A stretch of 64,000 nt of DNA from Takakia lepidozioides. Taxonomy: Eukaryota > Streptophyta > Takakiopsida > Takakiales > Takakiaceae. A model generated the notes under the pieces. That model searched no databases. It had not been told where the DNA came from and saw only the letters and a program-made list of their open reading frames with translations. Positions 8,498-21,062 of the stretch are shown here, one piece after another. A program made the position numbers and the translations under genes. Within the stretch, counting starts at the first letter, position 1; the number at the start of each line of letters is the position of its first letter. The stretch is from positions 67,501,053-67,565,052 of the forward strand of contig CM060732.1 in NCBI GenBank assembly GCA_030704615.1. Reading direction: 5' to 3'.

Positions 8498-9915
8498 CTA
8501 GCTGCTGAAGCCGGTTGGCCATGCCTTGGTCAACACCCTGACCTCCGTGTCCTTGGCCACGTTGAGCTTGCCCTTGGCCTCGTGGCTGGCCACCTCGTCC
8601 CCTCTGGGCTGCTCCACCTCGCCCCCGCCACCATTGTTCCCTTGGAACTGGCCTGGGCGCAACTCAGGATGCAAACCATAACACTGAGCCTCTCCATGCC
8701 CGTGTTTGCCACAATGCCCACACTGTAACTGTGCAGGCTGTGCATTGTGCCGGCCCTTTGCCTCCTCTGGACAATCCTTCTTGACATGGGGTCCTCCACA
8801 TGTCCAGCACACCACATCCGCCCGTTGTTTGGCCAGCAAATGAAGGGGAGACCCCTGCATCTGAGGTCCTTTCTGCCCTTCCCGAGCTTCACCTGAGCCC
8901 CTTTGTTGCCTTGAGCACGTTGAGGTAGTGGTTGGCTAGGAGCACCACTACCCCGTGGTTCTCCTTAGCAAATCCCCCATGACCACTCGTTCCTCCCCAT
9001 GTTGAGCTCTATCCGCTCTGCCAGCAAAAACACATTGCTAAGTGGGTTGGGCCGCTGGTAGGGAGTTGCATCCCGCACCCTTCTCCTAAGCTCCTTGTCC
9101 AATATCCCATACCAGAATTGGACTGCCTGAGCTTCCGTAACCCCTTGGGTTACATTTATCAAGCGCCTCATGCGAGTGAAAGCCTCCCTCAAGCTCTCGG
9201 TCGGCTTCCGTTGGAACTCTTGCAAGCTCCGCAACTTCTCTGTCCTCACCCCTTGGTAGTTCCCTCTCAACTCTTCGAAAACTCCCACAACAGGTTGAAG
9301 CAGGCACGGGAGCTAGTGCTGGTGCGGTAGTGGCTTGGGTGGACGTCGTAGCTACTGTACCACCAGTCCCACTGCTGCTTGCTGAAGCTTGCTGGTGCAG
9401 CGGCAGGTGTAGCCACTGCCCTCGTGGCTCTAGTGCCCCTAGTGATGGAGACATAGTCGGGTGATCAGTACATCCTCCACTCCTCGATCTCAACCTCATG
9501 CCCCCGCCTGAACTCATGGTAATCATCCATAGGCGGCCCCTCAAGGTGCTGAAACAGCCCCTTCCATGCCATGAAAAGGCGTAAATAGTTGTGGATTGCG
9601 CATTTGCTGCAAATCACACCACTATCAAACTCTTGGATAAAATCATCCAACTCGATGGTGCCCACCGCCCCAGAGTACCTTCGTGGCCCCTTGGTAGCTC
9701 CATACATCTCCTCCATTGTGTCCCACAACAATGGCAAAGAAAAAACTTGCACTCGGTATGAGTCCTCCTGATTCACAATCCGAATCAGAACCTTCCGTAG
9801 AAGACACAGGAGGTGAAGGTGGCCTAAACCGCACACCTCGTCTCGTTTACCCACTAGTATCGCTAGTGCTCGAACCGGCACTATCCCAGCAACTAGTGGC
9901 ACCTCCGTGTTGACA
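8498..9915 (-). pseudogene. gag: Retroelement Gag with two zinc knuckles (frameshifted)
   Basis: The pieces lie in three minus frames. A Ser/Pro-rich N-terminal segment lies near 9834-9750. A capsid-like segment follows (TIELDDFIQEFDSG, YLRLFMAWKGLFQHLEG; about 9690-9540). The retrotransposon Gag domain is next (LQEFQRKPTESLREAFTRMR through VQFWYGILDKELRRRV; about 9230-9075). The nucleocapsid holds CWTCGGPHVKKDC (a C-x2-C-x3-H-x4-C variant) and CGHCGKHGHGEAQC (C-x2-C-x4-H-x4-C) at about 8805-8690. Gag forms the particle and binds element RNA. The copy is broken by several frameshifts, and the true start codon is not evident. Confidence 0.8.
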
Positions 9916-10559
9916 CTCAACCGTTCATGAACATGTCCCTAACCCCCTCTCCACAAGGTAAACGGGTAGAGAACCTGTTGCGGCTTATGGTTTGGAATAC
10001 TAAGTTCCTAACATAGCCTAACACCTGTACCTGCATCCACGCCAGCACTCCTATGGTTGGCTGGTCATCACCTCCAACCTCACCACAAGAGAAACAATGA
10101 TGGTCTGGTTGGTCATCACCCAGTCTCACCATCGACAGCGCATGCTAGGACTGGCCGGTGATCAAATCCGGACAATCACCTATAAAACCAAGCGCCCACC
10201 CAAACTAGCATTGCGCACAGTCAGCATGCAGGTATGGAGGGGATCCAAACACAAGAATCAGATCTACAACTCCCCCACACAAAACAACTCCCGTGTTGCT
10301 CCTGCAAGGACACCCCAGCCCAAACCCGACTGACTCTTGCCTCCACCTACGGAAAGGTCTTGGCCTAATGAGAAGGTGGAAACTACGAGGAAGAGAAGCT
10401 AAGCAATGCCTAACCCCAGCATGCTCTCATCCCACACTCTGCCTCTCCTCTCTACCTCACTTGCATGACCATGGGAATATCATGAAGAGACTCCTCAAAC
10501 CGCCCTCCCGAGCTTCAAAATTCGGCCTTCCAGACCACATGGCAGTCCTTAGGCAGTCC
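9916..10559 (-). other. Retroelement leader region next to Gag
   Basis: This lies between Gag and the large minisatellite. The 71-codon minus frame (9917-10132) and the plus frames have no recognisable domain. I read it as untranslated leader. Confidence 0.4.
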
Positions 10560-11880
10560 ACCAGTGCCTCCACGAGTCAGCACAGGCCGTCCACAGGTCA
10601 ACACGGGCCACCACAGACCAGCACGGCCCCACAGCTCACTGGTCACAGCCGTCACAGTCCCACAGGCCACTGGGCACAGCCTGTCGCAGCCCCTCACAGC
10701 CTGTCATAGCCTCAAAGGCCTCAAGCACGGCCTGTCACAGCCCCTCACAGCCCCTCACACCCCAAAGCCTGGGCACGGCCTGTCATAGCCCCTCACAGCC
10801 CGTCACAGCCCCAAGGCCTCAGGCACGGCCTGTCACAGCCCTCACAGCCCCTCACAGCCCAAAGGCCATGGGCACGGCCTGTCACAGCCCCTCACAGCCC
10901 GTCACAACCCCAAAGGCCTCAGGCACGGCCTGTTCACACCCTCACAGCCCGTCACAGCCCCAAAGGCCATGGGCACGGCCTGTCACAGCCCTCCAGCCCG
11001 TCACAGCCCCAAAGGCCATGGGCACGGCCTTTCACAGCCCCTCACAGCCTCAAAGGCCTCAGGCACGGCCTGTCACAGCCCCTCACAGCCCGTCACAGCC
11101 CCAAAGGCCTCAGGCACGGCCCTGTCACAGCCCCTCACAGCCGTCACAAGCCCCCAAGGCCATGGGCACGGCCTGTCACAGCCCCTCACAGCCCGTCACA
11201 GCCTCAAAGGCCTCAGGCACGGCCTGTCACAGCCCCTCACAGCCCGTCACAGCCCCAAAGGCCATGGGCACAGTCTGTCACAGCTCGCCACACCTGTCAC
11301 AGCCCCACGGGGCACAGGGCACAGCCTGTCACACCATCACAGCCCATCACACTTGCCACACCTGTCACAGCCCGTCACAGCCCCACAGGCCTCAGGGCAA
11401 CAGCCTGTCACACCCCGCACAGCCCGTCACAGCCCCAAAGGCCACTGGGCACAGCCTTTCACAGCCTGACACAGCCCGTCACAGCCCACAGGCACAGGGC
11501 ACAGCCTGTCACAGCCCATCACAGCCCATCACAGCCTGTCACAGCTTGCCACAGCCTGTCACAGCCCGTCACAGCCCACAGGCCAGAGGGCACAGCCTGT
11601 CACAGCCCATCACAGCCCTTCATAGCTCCACAGGCACAGGCACAGCTGTCACAGCCCATCACAGCCCATCACAGCCTATCACAGCTTTGCCACAGCCCAT
11701 CACAGCCCGTCACAGCTCGCCACAGCCTGACACAGCCCGTCACAGCCTGTCACAGCTTGCCACATCCATCACAGCCCGTCACAGCCCGTCACAGCTCGCC
11801 ACAGCCTGACACAGCCCGTCACAGGCCCACAGGGCACAGGGCACATCCTTCACAGCTTGCCACAGCCTGTCACAGCCCCA
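10560..11880. repeat. TCACAGCCC minisatellite with ~51-bp higher-order units
   Basis: The array consists of 10-bp submonomers (tcacagccc plus g/c/t). From about 10740 to 11270 they form ~51-bp units that start ggcacggcctgtcacagcc and end ccccaaaggcc with alternating tca/atg endings. Towards 11800 the array grades into simple 10-bp repeats. A 313-codon plus-strand ORF (10868-11809) is only the repeat read in a stop-free frame. The array lies in the leader of retroelement copy 1. Confidence 0.92.
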
Positions 11881-12349
11881 CACATGGCCGCTCTGGCAGT
11901 TTAGCCATTTCTCCATGGGTTTAGCCACGCCAAGCTAGGTTTGTGTCTCTTGGACTCTAGGCTTCTTTCCACCGAGCTATGGTGGCTGTGAGGAATCAGC
12001 AAGGTATCCTTGCTCTTTCGGCTCCCACACACCACCATAGTAGCCTAAGCCATGAGGTGGTTGCCACAAACCAGCCTTCTTTCTCACTTAGCCTCCCCAA
12101 ACACGCCACTAAACTCAATGGCAAATAACCAAGCCCTGCTGGTTCCCAGCCCTTGTGAGCACTCATTCAAGCACTCTCATTGGCCATAACATCTGTCTTA
12201 GAGCCTATTCCAGCTCTCTACATCTGTTGCTTCAAGAGTTGCGCTCCCTTCAAGCTGAAGTTTTGAAACCCCAACTCACATAGGCCCTACAAGTGCTTTT
12301 CTTTCACTCCACGTGGAAACCAGCCCTAGACCTTCCGTTCTAGTTCTCT
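11881..12349. other. Leader sequence without a recognised feature
   Basis: No ORF or motif stands out. The words ccagccct and aagctgaagttttgaaaccc near 12240-12330 recall the units of the ~100-bp array that follows, so this may be its most eroded end. Confidence 0.4.
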
Positions 12350-12745
12350 AAGGCTTGAAAACAAGAGCCTCAATGGGCTGAAGGCATGCTCCACACATGC
12401 CCACTCTCACCATAAGAGAATCAGCTCCTTGCTTCATTTCTTGCACCCACAAACCTGAAAATACAAGCTTCAGCAGGCTGAAAGCATGCTCTACATGCCC
12501 TACAGGGAAACCAGCCCGCCCCTCCTTCCTTCCTTGCACTCCCACACCTAAAAGTGCAAGCCTTCACCAGGCTGATAGCATGCTCCACACATACATTGCC
12601 CTCACATAAGGGAAGTCAGCCCTTCCCTCTTCCTTGCTTGCCCTCCAAGCTTGAAGATGGAAGCTTCAATGAGCTGAATACATGCTCCACACATCAACCT
12701 CTTCACACAAGAGATATCAGCCCCCTATCTGGCTCCTTGGCTCCT
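12350..12745. repeat. Four degenerate ~100-bp tandem repeats in the retroelement leader
   Basis: Units begin near 12351, 12463, 12546 and 12648. Each holds cttgaaaa/gcaagc, then ttca-xx-xgctgaa, gcatgctccacacat, a (a)gggaa/agagaatcagccc segment, and a pyrimidine-rich end (ccttcctt/cttgc). Divergence is high. Weaker echoes continue to about 13080. The short plus- and minus-strand ORFs here are repeat translations. Confidence 0.75.
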
Positions 12746-13444
12746 TGATGCTCTCTAAGACAAGACTAAGCACTCCACAGCCTTTGCCAAGCTCCTGAAA
12801 CCCTAAGGCTTACATTTTCCAGCCACAAGACACTTCTCTTGTGGTGCAAGAGCTCTTCTTCCAAGCTCTGAAACCCCAGGTGCACATTCCATGGCCTTGC
12901 CGCACCTCTTAGCTCCTGTTCCAGCCCTGCTCTTGCCATGACAAGAGCCCTCTCAATGCTGAAGCTCGAGATTGGAACCCAATCTCACCATACTCCACAA
13001 AGTGCCTTGATTTGCCCCAAGCCAAATCAGCCCTTTCGCTTGGTCCTGCAATCCTTCACACAATGAAGCTCGCATTCCCCGGTCCAGTTCTCAGCTTTGC
13101 CACCAAGCACTATAACCTGCTCTTGACTGGTCCTCTTCCCAATCGTGCTTGCTCATGCATGTACACAATCTGAAACCATCAAGGGGCTCTGGATTACCTG
13201 CAGCATGGTGCTTCATCTCTGAAGCTGAAGATCGAATGCCAAGGTCTACCACCTTGTAACCCACATCGCCTCCGCTTCTAACAACCAGAGCTCCATGGTG
13301 CTCCTTGCATAACAACTTGGTTTCTCTCATCTCAAGCAAAACCACAAGTGCTACAACTAACTCGTATCTAGCACTCATAGATACGAGCTCATCTTTCTCG
13401 AGTGATAAGAGGAAGGATACAAGCACAAGCTCATGCGAGCTCAC
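12746..13444. other. Leader sequence, no gene supported
   Basis: A 117-codon minus frame (13091-13444) exists but shows no domain, and it sits between the repeat array and the LTR-like segment. Weak echoes of the ~100-bp unit (ctctgaaacccca, caagagc) occur to about 13080. Confidence 0.4.
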
Positions 13445-13760
13445 AAAGCTGACATAAACTCATGCATATATAACCTCATCACTCAAATACAAGTCAAGCC
13501 AAGTGCACCCCACCCATGGGGAATCCACACTACGGCGCCATAGCTAGGCGGTGAGGCTCAACTCGAGAAGATGAGCCTCCCTCCCACACGCTTGCCGTGA
13601 AGATAAACCACTCCAGGGCCTAAATCGTGCCTTGACCCCTGGATTGACACTTGGGCCAATCCAAATGTCAATATGTAAAATCGGCTATTTCCTAGCTAGT
13701 TTCACACTAGTGGTAAAATAACTTGACACCTCGTCTAAAATCTGATGTACACGACTAGGT
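13445..13760 (-). repeat. LTR-like segment at the 5' side of retroelement copy 1
   Basis: Three blocks match the LTR-like region at 35117-35330 in the same order and orientation. They are a caccccac-atgggga-tcca block (about 13505-13530), aggctcaactcgag-agatgagcc (about 13553-13577), and tagtttcacact ... aacttgacac (about 13700-13730). The gaps between blocks are unrelated, so this is a diverged relative and the exact ends are unknown. Confidence 0.5.
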
Positions 13761-16700
13761 TCGGAACACCTCGTAATGGACACCGAAGCAAGCCGGGCAG
13801 CATAGGAGGATGTACTCCCTTTCTGGACTAGGCATGGAAATCCCCCTGGCAAAAAAAGCACGTTCCTCCTGCCCATGAACTCCGGTGTAGACGTCCCTCC
13901 GGCAGTACTTGGCATCCTACAATAAGAACAATCCACTTCAAGAATGTCAATACCAGCACCAACCAGAAAGGTTTTCAATGAAATAAAGAGCGGAGGGAGG
14001 TGCCTCACGAAATCTGGAAGCAACTTACAATGCGACCACTCACTCGTAAACCGGGGGCTCCTCGGCCTCGATCCCAACTTCCTCCCCCTGCTCCTTCTCG
14101 GATTTTTCCTCATCCTCCGAGGATGCCTCTTCCTCTTTCAGCAGACATTCAGCCGCTGCAAGTTCGAGTTGTGGAGGCAGTATCTGGCTCAAAGGCGAAC
14201 ACATGCCTGTCGGACAACGTCCCTGCCACATTGAAGCACATGAGGAACAAAGCGGGCGGTTAATAGCTTGCGGCATGCAATTGCAATCGGGCCAGGGACA
14301 AACTGAGCACGTGAAGGCTTACCCGTGCCGCATGTGAGGTCCAGAATCCGCCCTTGGACATCTGAGCACGTCTCCGATGGTTTTTGGATGAAAGTAGGCT
14401 CCGGGTCCGGCTGTACCGCCACGGTTTGCCTGTCTTTGTGTCCTTCGGCATACTGGAGTGGGGCACATAGTTGTAGAGGACATCGTAGGTTACAGGGTCC
14501 ACAGCGGCATCAACAAGACGACCGTCGTTGCGGAATTTGAACGTAGACCCTCTCTTCAGCTATGCCTCAAACACCATGTCTGCACATCCAACAAAGAAGG
14601 GATCAACTCCAGGGTCACTTAACATACACCACAATATGAAGTGAATGCAATAGATTAATAACTTACACTTTGGCCCTCTGTTCGCAACCCCTGTGTACTG
14701 ATGCAGAACCATTTTCTGAGGAGGACCGGGTGACACTTTTTGGTGTCCACCTTGCCACCGCATTCTCTGTGGTCTTCCTCTCGTGGCAAGGACAACCATA
14801 CATCCACCGTCATCCAGAAGCATCCCCGCCAGCCCAACCCGACTTTCCAGTAGTCCCTCAGTAAACCTGTTCCAGGGTGGCACCCATCCAGGCCCTCCAG
14901 CAGCTCCCCATCTGGAATGTTGAGGAGAATCATATCGGCAAGCTCTCTCCACCTCAAAACCCCCCCCCCCCCCCGAGTGCTCTTGCAATCCGTGCTCACC
15001 GCCGTGAAGAATTCCATCATGGCTTCAAAACCAGGGGTGTCTTTAGGCTCTGTAACCGCCAGCCCTCTTCTTGGCTTTCCCTTCTGCTCCGCCAGAGACT
15101 TGCTGTGTGCCACCTTCTTCGCCCTGGCAGCGAGAGAGCGTCAAGGAAGCTCTCATTGACGCATTGGATGATGGTTGGAGGTTCTAGCTTTGGCCTGTGC
15201 GTAAACGTCACCGCCGAATACCGCCGTGTAGGCTCGCCCTCAAATGCCAACCACTCCGAACTGACTTGGGAACCCGGACGACCGTGACTGGGTAGGAGCA
15301 ACAGCAGTCACAGGACCTTGAACAAAGTCGTCGTCCGAGTCACTCTCTTGGTTCCCCTCCTACGCCTCCTCCGATGCCCTATGGTTTTCTTCTTTTTGGG
15401 TGTTACTGCACTCACCTGTTTCCTTGTCCTTTTCCTTTGGCCTTTACTCTTCTCATGCAATTTCTCCTGAATTCCTGCCTGAGCAAGCTCTGCCGCTTCC
15501 TGGAGTTTGCAAGCGCTTTTACCTCTTTTGCACCCAACGGAGGCAGCGGAGCCCGGTTTCGTCGGAATTCAGCATCCAGCTTCAATTGAAACTCGGATGG
15601 GTCGAGCGAGCCGGGCGGAAGGTCCACATACCAAGGGCAATCACGCAAATGTTCCAGATGCCACTCCTTCACAATATCGTCATTGTACATGGAGTCAGCC
15701 CCAGGGTTCCTCCATGCCAGGAAGAATGGTGGCTCGAAGACAGATGACCTTTCTCAAAAGGGAGAACTTGCAGTACCTGCATTCATGAAAAACACAATGA
15801 GGCCCTGAAATGCATATTCGGCACCATTTTCCCCAGGTTGGGGCAGATGTGAGTGGGCCTAGAAATGGAAAATGGCGCCGAATTTCGGTTTTCGGTGACT
15901 GCCACCCTAGGGACTTAGCCATCTTGGGAGCCCTAAACTGGAAATTCCGGCGCCATTTTTCCCGGTTTGGCCCGAAGATGGCTAAGTCCAGAACCGCATA
16001 GGGCTAGAACTGGAAAAATGGCGCCGAATTTCCAATTCAGGGCCAGCCACCCTAGGGACTTAGCCGAAAATGGCTACGTCCCTGAACTGCAATAGGGCCT
16101 AGAATTGGAAAAATGGCCGAATTTCCAGTTCGGGGCTAGCCAGTCTAGGGACTTAGCCCGAAAATGGCTAAGTCCCTGAACGCAATAGGGCCTAGAACTA
16201 GAAATGGCGCCGAATTTCCAGTCCGGGCCAGCCACCCTAGGGACTTAGCCCGAAAATGGCTAAGTTCCTGAACGGCAATAGGGCCTGGAACTGGAAAATG
16301 GCGCCCGAATTTCCAGTTCAGTGCCAGTCAGTCTAGGGACTTAGCCCTTTTTCGGAGCCTGACTGGAATTCGGCGCCATTTTCCCTAACACCACATGAGC
16401 CTCTAACATCTGAAATGCAAGGACTTGAAAGAAAGGCAGCGCGTATGTACCTGTACAGAAGGCGCATTGCTGCTTGTGTCCGCGTTCGGCTGGTCGGTGA
16501 ACTCGTGCTCCGGCGAGCATCTGCTATCTCCCGAAAAAAGAGGTTGGTTTGTAAGTAGAAAGTACCTCGTCACATAGTCCGCGTAGGCTCTCTGCTGCAG
16601 AGATATCTCCATCTTGAACAACCTTGCCTCTTCCTGAAAAAATACAATGAATCCCCCCTACTTGAGTAGAAGCCCCAAACGAGTGGTGGCGTGGGAAGTA

Positions 16701-16920
16701 CCTGAAACCACCATGTCATGCGGTTCATCCACATGTCGAATGTGTGGTCAGAGAGTTGTCCGGTTTTGGGGAAGCTCCACATGTCCCTGGTACTTTGGGA
16801 ACCATTCCAGATTTGGAGCCACCGGGTCTGTCCAACCACCCAGCATATTCGTAAGCGCCAAACACCCACAAAAGGGTTGTTGTCCACCACAATTTGGTTA
16901 AGAATGTATCACCTTTTCTG
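13685..16920 (-). pseudogene. Decayed spliced gene of unknown family
   Basis: Several minus-strand blocks read like exons. Near 16730-16690 is HTFDMWMNRMTWWFQ, ending at CAG|gtactt. After a ~68-bp intron ending ttttttcag comes EEARLFKMEISLQQRAYADY up to a second donor (gag|gtactt). A block at 15690-15412 has DIVKEWHLEHLRDCPWYVDL and a Lys/Arg-rich end. A block at about 15100-14670 has FFTAVSTDCKSTRG and RELADMILLNIPDGEL. A block at about 14560-14340 has DPVTYDVLYNYVP, WRYSRTRS and KGGFWTSH. A final frame (14113-13685) has GGTSTPEFMGRRNVLFLPGG. Frameshifts interrupt the blocks. The NHRRRAQMSKGGFWT segment faintly recalls the end of a NAC domain, but I do not claim that. It may be an accessory gene of a DNA transposon. 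The two outermost blocks may belong to different genes. Confidence 0.4.
15830..16370. repeat. ~94-bp tandem array with a GGCGCC palindromic core
   Basis: The core (aatggcgccgaatttcc) occurs at about 15874, 16020, 16115 (as ggcc), 16206 and 16300, and in opposite polarity near 15948. The regular part has a 91-95 bp period. Each unit also carries ccctagggacttagcc, gaaaatggctaagtccctga and caatagggcctagaa. It probably inserted into, or expanded within, the decayed gene that surrounds it. Confidence 0.85.
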
Positions 16921-17109
16921 TTGCATCCACACAGGTGTGGCTAGACGATGGAGCTTCTCCAATGTCATCGTGGGCTTCAGAGCGGAGAGTAGTGCTTCCC
17001 CACCTCCCCCAGAAAGTCGGCACCAAGGGCGGGATCAGCTATGGCCACGTACTTTACCAATCCGACTTGTACTTTATGCGGGCCCTCACCTCCGCAGCTT
17101 TGACATCCT

Positions 17110-18612
17110 TTGAGGGGGCCCCGATGGAAATTTGGCGCCGAATTTCCATCCGGGGGATGGTCTCTGTCGGAGAGGTGCCGGCCTCTCCGCCGCTCTGTTT
17201 GGATATTCGGTGCCGAATTTCCGTCCGGGGGTTGAAATATGACGGCCAATTGCCGGCCTCTCCCCCCCCCCCCGACTGCATTGGAACGGCCCCGGATGGA
17301 AATTCGGCGCCGTTTTTTCCATCTGGGGAGGTTTTAAATCGGCCAGTTTTTTTCGGCCTGACCCCCCTGACCCCCCGACGACTTCCTTGGGGGGGCCCAG
17401 ATGGAATTCGGCGCCGAATCTCCATCCAGGGGATGCTCTCTGTCGAACACGTGCCGGCCTCTACGCCCGAGGCGACTTCATCCGGGCGTCCCCTGTTGGA
17501 TATTCGGTGCCGAATTTCCGTCCGGGGGTTGAAATGTGACGGCCAGGTGCCGGCCTCCCCCCTCCCCGACTGTATTGGAACGGCCTGGATGAAATTCGGC
17601 GCCGTTTTTCCATCTGGGGAGGTTTTTATGTCGGCCAGTTTTCGGCTGACCCCCCGACACGACTTCCTTTGGGGGGGGGCCGGATGGAAATTCGGCGCCG
17701 AATCTCCATCCAGGGGATACTCTCTGTCGAACACGTGCCGGCCTCTACGCCCGAGGCGACTTCATCCGGGCGTCCCCTGTTGGATATTGGTGCCGAATTT
17801 CCGTCCGGGGGTTGAAATGTGACGGCTAGGTGCCGGCCTCTCCCCCCTCCCCGACTGCATTGGAACGGCCCCGGATGGAAATTCGGTGCCGTTTTTCCAT
17901 CTGGGGAGGTTTTTATGCCGGCCAGTTTTCGGCCTGACCCCCCGACACGACTTCCTTTGGGGGGGCCCGGATGGAAATTCGGCGCCGAATCTCCATCCAG
18001 GGGATGCTCTCTGTCGAACACGTGCCGGCCTCTACGCCCGAGGCGACTTCATCCGGGCGTCCCCTGTTGGATATTTGGTGCCGAATTTCCGTCCGGGGGT
18101 TGAAATGTGACGGCCTCTCCCCCTCCCCGACTGCATCCGAACCGCCCTGGATGGAAATTCGGCGCCGTTTTTCCATCTGGGGATGTTTTTATGCCGGCCA
18201 ATTTTCAGCCTGACCCCCCGACACGACTTCCTTTGGGGGGGCCCGGATGGAAATTCGGCGCCGAATCTCCATCCAGGGGATGCTCTCTGTCGAACACGTG
18301 CCGGCCTCTACGCCCGAGGCGACTTCATCCGGGCGTCCTCTGTTGGATATTCGGTGCCGAATTTCCGTCCGGGGGTTGAAATGTGCCGGCCAGGTGCCGG
18401 CCTCTCCCCCCTCCCCGACTGCATCCGAACCGTCCCGGATGGAAATTTGGCGCCGTTTTTCCATCTGAAGATGTTTTTATGCCGGCCAGTTTTTGGCATG
18501 ACCCCCCGACACGACTTCCTTCGGGGGGGGGGGCCGGATGGAAATTCGGCGCCGAATCTCCATCCAGGGGATGCTCTCTGTTGCACACGCGCCGGCCTCT
18601 GCGCCCGAGGCG
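17110..18612. repeat. ~283-bp tandem array, six units, with GGCGCC palindromes
   Basis: The core ggaaattcggcgccgaat centres near 17136, 17412, 17696, 17983, 18259 and 18550, giving spacings of 276-291 bp. Each unit contains several such cores: a near-perfect ~30-bp palindrome (GGATGGAaATTC|GGCGCC|GAATcTCCATCC), a second ggatattcggtgccgaattt, and a third ggaaattcggcgccgttttt. Other constant parts are cgaacacgtgccggcctc, gggggttgaaatgtgacggcc and cccccgacacgacttcc. Long ORFs on both strands are by-products of the repeat. Confidence 0.93.
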
Positions 18613-19356
18613 GCTTTGGGAGCATTTCTCGGTTGATATCTGGACAGGTCTGCGCCACCATTTGGACGGAATATCCCATGGACATCCGCATTGTTGATGT
18701 CGTTGCAGTGGATTCATTGATACATTATACGGACGTGGATGGGACAGGCTCGAGCAGTCCAGCATAGTTACAGGGTCAGCAATCTTCATGAATGCGGTTC
18801 ACAGTCCTGCAGGTAGTGAAATAGATAGAGGGTGACTATCTCGGAACGGATTAGTTCGTTCAAACTAGTCGATTGATGACTCCAGCAACGTATGCGATCG
18901 GCCCAACGGCATCGGAAACTGCAAGTACGATGCTGGACTGGACTGCGATAAGTGAGTTATTCTTGATCGGAGAGGGTTAATCTCTCTCTTCACCTCCCAG
19001 TTTGGTTGAGTTTGGTTTGTCAATACTTCATAGCTAAAGTGGTAGACTTGGGACGTATGCAGATCTGACTCGACATCAGGACCCGTAGACTTCTCTGCAA
19101 GTGCATGGCTGTTTACAGCCTGTGTACTCCTTTAATTTTTCCATCTACAAAATCTCTAAGTGTGTTTGCAGGAAACTGCACGATGATGTCTTCGTAATAT
19201 CTCCAACTGTAATTTGGAACGTATTGTGGCACTAGCTTGCTAATTTACATGTATTGCACTATTTCGGTTTGCAGCTTGCTTCTGAACTACAGTGGCGCTT
19301 TGCTCAATTTTAGATTTTTAAATAAGACTGACAATGATCGCATGTTTACATTCCAG
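18613..19356. other. Region upstream of the TAR pseudogene, no gene firmly supported
   Basis: A short cysteine-containing stretch (CDRPNGIGNCKYDAGLDCDK, about 18892-18951) ends at a donor-like taagtgagt. It could be a lost N-terminal exon of the downstream TAR gene, but I cannot show that. Otherwise nothing is recognised. Confidence 0.35.

Positions 19357-21062
<1,706 letters not shown>

Larger units (their letters stand above)
3313..13760 (-). mobile_element. Ty3/gypsy LTR retrotransposon, copy 1, carrying a DNA methyltransferase
   Basis: Reading the minus strand from about 13.76 kb: LTR-like sequence, a long leader with two tandem arrays, Gag with zinc knuckles, aspartic protease, C5-cytosine methyltransferase, a linker ending in UAG, then RT-RNase H-integrase, and a truncated LTR at 3313-3498. 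The RT-RNase H-integrase order makes it Ty3/gypsy (Metaviridae-like). Gag, protease and methyltransferase are broken by several frameshifts, while the RT-containing frame is still open. The integrase stops after its second catalytic region, where a deletion joins it to the LTR. The copy is therefore dead. The outer 5' boundary is uncertain because 5' and 3' LTRs could not be aligned by eye, and no target-site duplication or primer-binding site was recognised. Confidence 0.85.

Noticed and set aside
9716-9913. Plus-strand ORF starting MAKKKLALG, antisense to Gag
   Set aside because: It is short, overlaps the Ser-rich start of Gag on the other strand, and has no independent support.
10868-11809. 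313-codon plus-strand ORF, rich in Pro/His/Ser/Gln
   Set aside because: It is the TCACAGCCC minisatellite read in a stop-free frame; its periodicity follows the DNA repeat and no start context or domain supports it.
12350-12745. CRISPR-like array
   Set aside because: The units are degenerate, contiguous tandem repeats without unique spacers, and the window is eukaryotic.
13091-13444. 117-codon minus ORF in the retroelement leader
   Set aside because: It has no domain, lies between a repeat array and LTR-like DNA, and there is no counterpart in copy 2 to test conservation.
14189-14570. Possible NAC transcription-factor domain in the decayed gene
   Set aside because: Only the end of the segment (NHRRRAQMSKGGFWT) faintly resembles a NAC subdomain; the characteristic N-terminal motifs are not present.
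16935-18789. Several long ORFs on both strands, up to 295 codons
   Set aside because: All lie in the ~283-bp tandem array and show the same repeated peptides in every frame, as expected from repeats with few stop codons.
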